A stretch of DNA of 11,434 nucleotides from Gammaproteobacteria bacterium. GTDB taxonomy: Bacteria; Pseudomonadota; Gammaproteobacteria; Nitrosococcales; Methylophagaceae. Where the stretch lies: NCBI GenBank assembly GCA_002402245.1, contig NVVP01000007.1, positions 2,796-14,229 of the forward strand, in the 5' to 3' direction. Within the stretch, counting starts at the first letter, position 1; each line of letters begins with the position of its first letter. The position numbers were made by a program, and so were the translations under genes. Below are positions 7,461 through 11,434 of this stretch, piece by piece. Under the pieces are notes generated by a model. It was not told the origin of the DNA and searched no databases. It saw only the letters and a list, made by a program, of their open reading frames with translations.

Positions 7461-7481
7461 GTCCTTTAGTACAAAAAGGAC
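7461..7481 (-). repeat. Inverted repeat enclosing the ribosome site of the ThDP enzyme gene
   Basis: GTCCTTT (7461-7467) and AAAGGAC (7475-7481) are perfect 7-bp arms with a 7-nt spacer. In the minus-strand mRNA the second arm, AAAGGAC, contains the AGGA Shine-Dalgarno, so folding would block it. The first arm includes the last three bases of the terminator stem at 7479-7508, so the two structures compete. Confidence 0.5.
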
Positions 7482-7508
7482 GGTATCCACACGACTGTGA
7501 ACACCGTC
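7473..7508 (-). terminator. Intrinsic terminator after gatA
   Basis: In minus-strand RNA, GACGGTGUUCACA (7508-7496) pairs with UGUGGAUACCGUC (7491-7479): 13 pairs including two G-U wobbles around a GUCG loop. It is followed by C and five U (7477-7473). The wobbles are mismatches on the other strand, so it acts in the gatA direction. It starts 11 nt after the gatA stop. Confidence 0.78.
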
Positions 7509-7519
7509 AATTTCTGAGT

Positions 7520-8974
7520 TTATTTAAACTCTTCAGGTGTTTGTGTGTGCCAATCTGTTACTTGTTGGTAACGGTGGGCAATGTTAAGCAAACGCGCTTC
7601 TTCAAAATAATTACCAATAAGCTGTAAACCAACAGGTAAACCATCAATAAAACCAGCAGGAATAGACATACCCGGTAAGCCGGCAAGGTTAGTACTCAGG
7701 GTATAAATATCAGCCAAATACATGGCAACAGGATCATCTGTTTTGTCGCCCAGTTTAAATGCAGTGCTGGGTGCTGTTGGCCCCATAATGACATCAACAT
7801 CATTAAATGCTTGTTGGAAATCATCACTGATTAAGCGGCGACATTGTTGTGCTTTTAAATAATATGCATCGTAATAACCCGCTGATAAAGCATAAGTACC
7901 AATCATGATGCGACGTTTTACTTCTTCGCCAAAGCCTTCACCACGTGAACGATTATAAAGGTCATCAAGATCGGCTGGGTTCTCACAGCGGTGACCAAAA
8001 CGGACACCATCCATACGCGATAGATTTGATGAGCATTCAGCTGGCGCTACCACATAATAAGTAGGAACAGATAAGCCCGTGTTAGGCAGGGTAATTTCTT
8101 TTACTGTAGCACCCAGTGATTGGTACATTTTGACGGCATCATTAATAACTGCCGCAATTTTAGGATCTAAATCATCACTAAAGAATTCTTTTGGTAAACC
8201 AATGCGAAGCCCTTCTAAACTATCATTCAATGTCGCTGAGTAATCGGGTACTTCTTTATCAATACTGGTTGAATCACGCTCATCAAAGCCGGCCATTTCA
8301 TTTAATAATAGAGCTGCATCTTCGGCACTATGAGCCATCGGTCCAGCTTGATCTAAGCTCGATGCAAAAGCAATCATACCGTAGCGTGAAATACGACCAT
8401 AAGTCGGTTTTAAACCGGTTAGGTTACATAATGAGGCAGGTTGGCGAATTGAACCACCAGTATCAGTACCTGTAGCAATAGGTGCTAATCTAGCCGCCAT
8501 TGCAGCAGCAGAACCACCTGATGAACCACCTGGAACACGGTCGGTATCCCACGGGTTTTTAACATTGCCGTAAAAGCTAGTTTCATTTGATGAGCCCATG
8601 GCAAACTCATCCATATTTGTTTTACCTAGCGTCACCATGCCAGCTGCATTGATTTTTTCCACTACGGTTGCATCATAAGGTGCAATAAAATTAGACAGCA
8701 TTTTAGACGCTGAGCTGGTTAATAGACCTTGTGTGCAAAATATATCTTTATGGGCTAATGGGATTCCGGTGAGTTTTCCCGCAGTCTTTTGTTGTAAGCG
8801 TTGATCGGCGGCGCGCGCTTGCGCTAAAGCATGTTCTTCAGCGACGGTGATAAAGGCGTTTAGCTTGCCGTTATGAGCGTTAATTCGGTCAAGATAATGC
8901 TGAGTTAATTCAACACTAGTAAATTCACCGTTATGTAGTGCCGATGAAAGTTCAGAAAGCGATTTGTTATGCAT
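7520..8974 (-). CDS. gatA: Asp-tRNA(Asn)/Glu-tRNA(Gln) amidotransferase subunit A
   Basis: The glutaminase subunit of GatCAB, which releases ammonia from Gln for transamidation of misacylated tRNA. It belongs to the amidase-signature family. From the chosen start (484 residues) the catalytic Ser-cisSer-Lys triad is Lys76 in LAHKD, Ser151 in GGSSGGS and Ser175 in GTDTGGS, with the spacings of 75 and 99 residues known from other GatA. I chose the ATG at 8974 (MHNKSLSELS) because AGG lies 7 nt upstream and the alignment with other GatA N-termini starts there. An in-frame ATG at 8989 adds five residues but has no ribosome site. The length is normal. It follows gatC by 83 nt. gatB, usually the next gene, is absent and a terminator follows instead. 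Confidence 0.96.
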   Translation of the reverse strand: MHNKSLSELSSALHNGEFTSVELTQHYLDRINAHNGKLNAFITVAEEHALAQARAADQRLQQKTAGKLTGIPLAHKDIFCTQGLLTSSASKMLSNFIAPYDATVVEKINAAGMVTLGKTNMDEFAMGSSNETSFYGNVKNPWDTDRVPGGSSGGSAAAMAARLAPIATGTDTGGSIRQPASLCNLTGLKPTYGRISRYGMIAFASSLDQAGPMAHSAEDAALLLNEMAGFDERDSTSIDKEVPDYSATLNDSLEGLRIGLPKEFFSDDLDPKIAAVINDAVKMYQSLGATVKEITLPNTGLSVPTYYVVAPAECSSNLSRMDGVRFGHRCENPADLDDLYNRSRGEGFGEEVKRRIMIGTYALSAGYYDAYYLKAQQCRRLISDDFQQAFNDVDVIMGPTAPSTAFKLGDKTDDPVAMYLADIYTLSTNLAGLPGMSIPAGFIDGLPVGLQLIGNYFEEARLLNIAHRYQQVTDWHTQTPEEFK

Positions 8975-9018
8975 ATTGGGACCTGTCATTCTAGTTTTTT
9001 AGCTTAAAAGCAGAGTAG

Positions 9019-9036
9019 TTTTTATAAATATAAAAA
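9019..9036. repeat. All-AT palindrome in the gatC-gatA gap
   Basis: TTTTTATA (9019-9026) and TATAAAAA (9029-9036) form a perfect 8-bp inverted repeat around AA. It lies in the 83-nt untranslated gap between gatC and gatA, which is longer and more AT-rich than expected for coupled genes. It may be a weak RNA hairpin or easily melted DNA; no good promoter is formed around it. Confidence 0.4.
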
Positions 9037-9057
9037 TATAAACTGAATAAAATAGCG

Positions 9058-9345
9058 TTATTCGAGTACCTGTGGAACGAGATAAACGCCGGCATCTGTT
9101 TTTGGCGCAATAGACTGAAATAATTCACGCTGATTACTTTCGCCAATGACATCTGGGCGTAATCTTTGGTGAGCATCAAAAGGGTGTGCCATCGGGCGTA
9201 TATCAGTCGTATCGGTATTATTTAAATCTTCAACAAGATTGAAAATATTGCTCAAATCCCGCACATACTCAGGGATAGCATTTTCATCAATTGCTAATCG
9301 CGCTAGGTGGGCGATTTTTTCTACATCGGTTTTATCTAAACTCAT
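9058..9345 (-). CDS. gatC: Asp-tRNA(Asn)/Glu-tRNA(Gln) amidotransferase subunit C
   Basis: A 95-residue small subunit that wraps around GatA and GatB and stabilises the complex. The N-terminus MSLDKTDVEKIAHLARLAI is the standard GatC start, and the RPMAHPFD and LRPDVI stretches (around residues 50-65) are also typical, as is the end VPQVLE. I chose the ATG at 9345 over an in-frame TTG at 9357 because GGA lies about 8 nt upstream and other GatC proteins begin here. It is the first gene of a gatC-gatA unit and is divergent from mreB. A TATAAT at 9392-9397 is a likely -10 for it. Confidence 0.95.
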   Translation of the reverse strand: MSLDKTDVEKIAHLARLAIDENAIPEYVRDLSNIFNLVEDLNNTDTTDIRPMAHPFDAHQRLRPDVIGESNQRELFQSIAPKTDAGVYLVPQVLE

Positions 9346-9391
9346 CGACGGTTCCAAGTGGTTTTGACTAAGTAAGGCTACAGTTTAAATC

Positions 9392-9397
9392 ATTATA
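9392..9397 (-). promoter_or_regulatory. Likely -10 element for gatC-gatA
   Basis: The minus strand carries a perfect TATAAT about 47 nt upstream of the gatC ATG. No good -35 is found 16-18 nt before it, so the promoter may rely on other contacts. Transcription would begin near 9385. Confidence 0.45.
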
Positions 9398-9400
9398 AGC

Positions 9401-9428
9401 TTGCTCAACAGCCCTAGGGGTTGATAAA
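9401..9428 (+). promoter_or_regulatory. Candidate mreB promoter
   Basis: TTGCTC (9401-9406) and GATAAA (9423-9428) are spaced by 16 nt, each four of six to consensus. The spacer contains the palindrome CCCTAGGG (9412-9419). Transcription would start near 9435, about 30 nt before the mreB ATG. Several weaker alternatives exist in the 119-nt gatC-mreB gap, including TTGACT at 9364-9369. Confidence 0.3.
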
Positions 9429-9464
9429 GTAGGTCTCTTTCAAATTCTGAGCTGTGGTTTATTA

Positions 9465-10511
9465 ATGTTTGAACGTTTACGCGGAATGTTTTCGAATGAT
9501 CTTTCGATCGATCTTGGTACAGCAAATACGCTGATTTATGTACGCGGAAAAGGCATCGTTTTAGATGAGCCTTCTGTTGTTGCAATCCGTCAGGATAAAG
9601 GTCCTGGAGGCCCACGTTCTATTGCTGCAGTCGGGGTTGAAGCTAAACGAATGTTAGGCCGTACACCGGGCAATATTACCGCTATCCGGCCATTAAAAGA
9701 TGGTGTGATTGCTGATTTCACCGTCACTGAAAAAATGTTGCAACATTTTATTCGTAAAGTACATGAAGGTCGTTTTTTCAAACCTAGTCCACGTGTTTTA
9801 GTTTGTGTTCCTTGTGGTTCAACTCAGGTTGAGCGTCGCGCAATTCGCGAATCAGCAGCGGGAGCGGGTGCTAGAGACGTCTATTTAATTGAAGAACCTA
9901 TGGCGGCAGCGATTGGTGCTGGCATGCCAGTAGATGAAGCTAGTGGTTCAATGGTATTAGATATTGGCGGTGGTACTACTGAAGTAGCGGTTATCTCATT
10001 AAACGGTATCGTTTATTCAGCTTCTGTACGTATTGGTGGTGACTTATTTGATGAATCTATTATTAATTATGTTCGTCGTAATTACGGTACATTAATTGGT
10101 GATGCGACCGCTGAAAAAATTAAGAAAGAAATTGGCTCAGCCTACCCGGGTAATGAAGTTAAAGAAATGGAAGTTCGAGGCCGGAACTTAGCCGAAGGTA
10201 TTCCTCGCAGCTTTACATTAAATAGCAATGAGATTTTAGAAGCACTGCAAGATCCTCTACAGGGGATTGTCGCGGCCGTTAAAACGGCATTAGAGCAAAC
10301 ACCTCCAGAATTGGGTGCAGATGTGGCGGAACGTGGCATGGTGCTGACCGGTGGTGGCGCATTATTGCGTGATTTAGACCGTTTGTTGATGGAAGAAACA
10401 GGTCTGCCAGCGATTGTTGCTGAAGATCCTTTAACTTGTGTTGCCCGTGGTGGTGGTCGAGCATTAGAAATGCTAGATGAAAGAGGTTCCGATATATTCA
10501 CTTATGAATAA
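9465..10511 (+). CDS. mreB: Rod shape-determining protein MreB (bacterial actin)
   Basis: A 348-residue actin homologue that forms membrane-bound filaments and guides the elongasome. It has the N-terminal membrane-binding helix MFERLRGMF, the phosphate-1 motif IDLGTANT (15-22), the catalytic region IEEPMAAAIG (142-151), phosphate-2 LDIGGGTTEV (165-174) and the adenosine motif LTGGGALL (294-301). As I recall the E. coli protein (347 residues), identity is high along the whole length, so start and end are secure. The ribosome site is weak: only GTGG about 8 nt upstream. It is divergent from gatC. A terminator lies between it and mreC, so most transcripts may carry mreB alone. Confidence 0.98.
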   Translation: MFERLRGMFSNDLSIDLGTANTLIYVRGKGIVLDEPSVVAIRQDKGPGGPRSIAAVGVEAKRMLGRTPGNITAIRPLKDGVIADFTVTEKMLQHFIRKVHEGRFFKPSPRVLVCVPCGSTQVERRAIRESAAGAGARDVYLIEEPMAAAIGAGMPVDEASGSMVLDIGGGTTEVAVISLNGIVYSASVRIGGDLFDESIINYVRRNYGTLIGDATAEKIKKEIGSAYPGNEVKEMEVRGRNLAEGIPRSFTLNSNEILEALQDPLQGIVAAVKTALEQTPPELGADVAERGMVLTGGGALLRDLDRLLMEETGLPAIVAEDPLTCVARGGGRALEMLDERGSDIFTYE

Positions 10512-10535
10512 GCGGTCTCGGTAAAATTATATTTC

Positions 10536-10571
10536 AAAGCCTTTACAGCTTAAATGCTGTGAAGGTTTTTT
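10536..10571 (+). terminator. Intrinsic terminator or attenuator between mreB and mreC
   Basis: CCTTTACAGC (10540-10549) pairs with GCTGTGAAGG (10556-10565) in ten pairs, one of them U-G, around a six-base loop, followed by six T (10566-10571). An A-run before the stem can pair with the T-run. It begins 24 nt after the mreB stop and ends 8 nt before the mreC start. The downstream arm also holds AAGG, the only purine-rich stretch near mreC. Confidence 0.85.
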
Positions 10572-10579
10572 AGTTCTGG

Positions 10580-11434
10580 GTGTCTGATATTAACTTTTTA
10601 TTTCTAACTGAACCATCATTAAATACACGACTATTGATTGCATTGCTTGCATCACTCAGCTTGTTTTTTCTTGATGCATATTCAACGACATTTTCTTCTG
10701 CAAGAAATATGATGTCTGCAGTTGTCTACCCGATTAAGACGGTGGCGGCATTGCCTTATAACGCCCTTGATTGGTTAAGCGATTTTTCTCAAGATAGAGA
10801 TGAATTAAGAGAAAAAAATTCTGCACTTGAAATGGCTAATTTATTGAATAGTCGGCGTTTACAGAAGTTTGAAAGTTTAGAACGAGAAAATATGCGACTT
10901 CGAGAGTTATTAGGCTCTTCATTTCGTCTAAATGAACGGGTTAAAGTGGCGGAGATTCTTACTATTGATCTTGATCCTTTTTCACAGAAAGTGGTAATTG
11001 ATAAAGGCAACCGGAGTGACGTCTTTGTCGGTCAGCCGGTGTTAGATTCCAGTGGTGTGATGGGACAAGTGGTCAGTGTTGGGCCTTTTTCAAGTAATGT
11101 GGTGTTATTGACTAACCCTAGTCATGCCATTCCTGTGCAAGTTAATCGAAATGGTTTACGAGGTGTAGTGACGGGGCGAGGGATTAATAAATCACTTCAA
11201 CTAGAATATCTTCCTCATAATGCCGATATACGTGTGGGGGACTTGTTAGTCACATCGGGTTTAGGCGGACGTTTTCCTCAAGGTTATCCTATTGGTGAGG
11301 TGATTAATATCTCCTTTCCTCAAGGGGGGGAGTTTGCCAATATTAAAATAAAACCGGCAGCACAGCTTTCAAAAAGTCGACAAGTATTACTGGTAGTACC
11401 AAGTGAAAATATTACTTCAGTGCTTGTTACTGAG
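10580..11434 (+). CDS. mreC: Rod shape-determining protein MreC, C-terminus cut by window edge
   Basis: 285 codons are visible with no stop before the right edge. The protein spans the inner membrane once (about residues 18-33, LLIALLASLSLFFLD after TEPSLNTR), then has a coiled-coil stretch (about 65-98, DELREKNSALE to ENMRLREL) and a periplasmic beta-barrel part with GQPVLDSSGVMGQV and TSGLGGRFPQGYPIGEV, all typical of MreC. It links MreB filaments to the cell-wall synthesis enzymes. The start is GTG at 10580: an in-frame TAG lies 9 nt upstream and no ATG lies between that and the membrane segment. It has no ribosome site at normal spacing (AAGG is 14 nt away), so translation is probably weak. 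MreC proteins are usually near 280-300 residues in size or somewhat longer, so most of it is present. Confidence 0.93.
   Translation, partial: MSDINFLFLTEPSLNTRLLIALLASLSLFFLDAYSTTFSSARNMMSAVVYPIKTVAALPYNALDWLSDFSQDRDELREKNSALEMANLLNSRRLQKFESLERENMRLRELLGSSFRLNERVKVAEILTIDLDPFSQKVVIDKGNRSDVFVGQPVLDSSGVMGQVVSVGPFSSNVVLLTNPSHAIPVQVNRNGLRGVVTGRGINKSLQLEYLPHNADIRVGDLLVTSGLGGRFPQGYPIGEVINISFPQGGEFANIKIKPAAQLSKSRQVLLVVPSENITSVLVTE

Noticed and set aside
8191..8475. Plus-strand open frame of 94 codons inside gatA
   Set aside because: It is antisense to conserved gatA coding sequence, and its composition follows from the codon pattern of that gene.
8991..9179. Minus-strand open frame overlapping gatC and the gatC-gatA gap
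   Set aside because: It lies in a different frame from gatC, with a Lys/Tyr/Phe-rich end read from the AT-rich gap and no family resemblance.
9346..9357. TTG start extending gatC by four residues
   Set aside because: The ATG at 9345 has a GGA at good spacing and fits the normal GatC N-terminus.
9364..9390. TTGACT with TAAATC as an mreB promoter
   Set aside because: The -10 match is poor at any allowed spacing, so it is kept only as an alternative to 9401-9428.
10142..10501. Minus-strand open frame of 119 codons opposite mreB
   Set aside because: It is antisense to highly conserved mreB and is Ser/Pro/Ala-rich as expected for a shadow frame.
1..11434. Mobile elements, CRISPR arrays, tRNA or rRNA genes, frameshifted genes
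   Set aside because: No transposase or integrase motifs, regularly spaced repeats, tRNA-like cloverleafs or broken frames were seen on reading the window.

Overview
The window looks like ordinary chromosomal DNA from a moderately AT-rich gammaproteobacterium. The grounds are an MreB that I recall as close to the E. coli protein along its length, a short zinc-free L33 and an L28 of gammaproteobacterial type in the order rpmB-rpmG, and gatC divergent from mreBC. That last arrangement is, from memory, common in Gammaproteobacteria. I cannot name the genus; a marine or methylotroph/sulfur-oxidiser-like lineage is only a guess. I see no insertion sequence, phage gene, CRISPR array, tRNA or rRNA. 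All genes left of about 9.4 kb lie on the minus strand; mreB and mreC lie on the plus strand.

Layout. (1) 1-4624, minus: a tightly packed five-gene unit read from right to left. It holds an EAL-HDOD signalling protein, an ABC ATPase (GldA-like), an ABC-2 permease (GldF-like), a GldG-like auxiliary membrane protein and the start of a DUF4340 protein that runs off the left edge. Junctions are a 6-nt gap, a 1-nt overlap, a direct abutment and a 4-nt overlap. An extended -10 promoter with inverted repeats on both sides precedes the unit. (2) 4717-5290, minus: the ribosomal protein pair rpmB-rpmG with its own probable promoter and an intrinsic terminator. (3) 5304-7453, minus: an acetolactate-synthase-like ThDP enzyme followed by a TlpA-type thioredoxin lipoprotein. 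(4) 7473-9345, minus: gatC and gatA of the Asp/Glu-tRNA amidotransferase, ended by an intrinsic terminator and without gatB. (5) 9392-11434: the divergent gatC/mreB promoter region, mreB, an intrinsic terminator in the mreB-mreC gap, and mreC (GTG start), which runs off the right edge.

How they work together: MreB and MreC build the cell-elongation scaffold. GatC and GatA are two of the three subunits that make Gln-tRNA or Asn-tRNA by transamidation. L28 and L33 are 50S proteins. The least understood part is region 1, where a possible c-di-GMP or HDOD-type regulator is encoded at the head of an ABC export-like cassette of unknown substrate.

The points most worth checking are that operon and its promoter repeats, the terminator between mreB and mreC, the missing gatB, and the overlapping hairpins in the gatA to acetolactate-synthase gap. 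I found no clearly novel system; these are regulatory and contextual oddities in mostly familiar genes.
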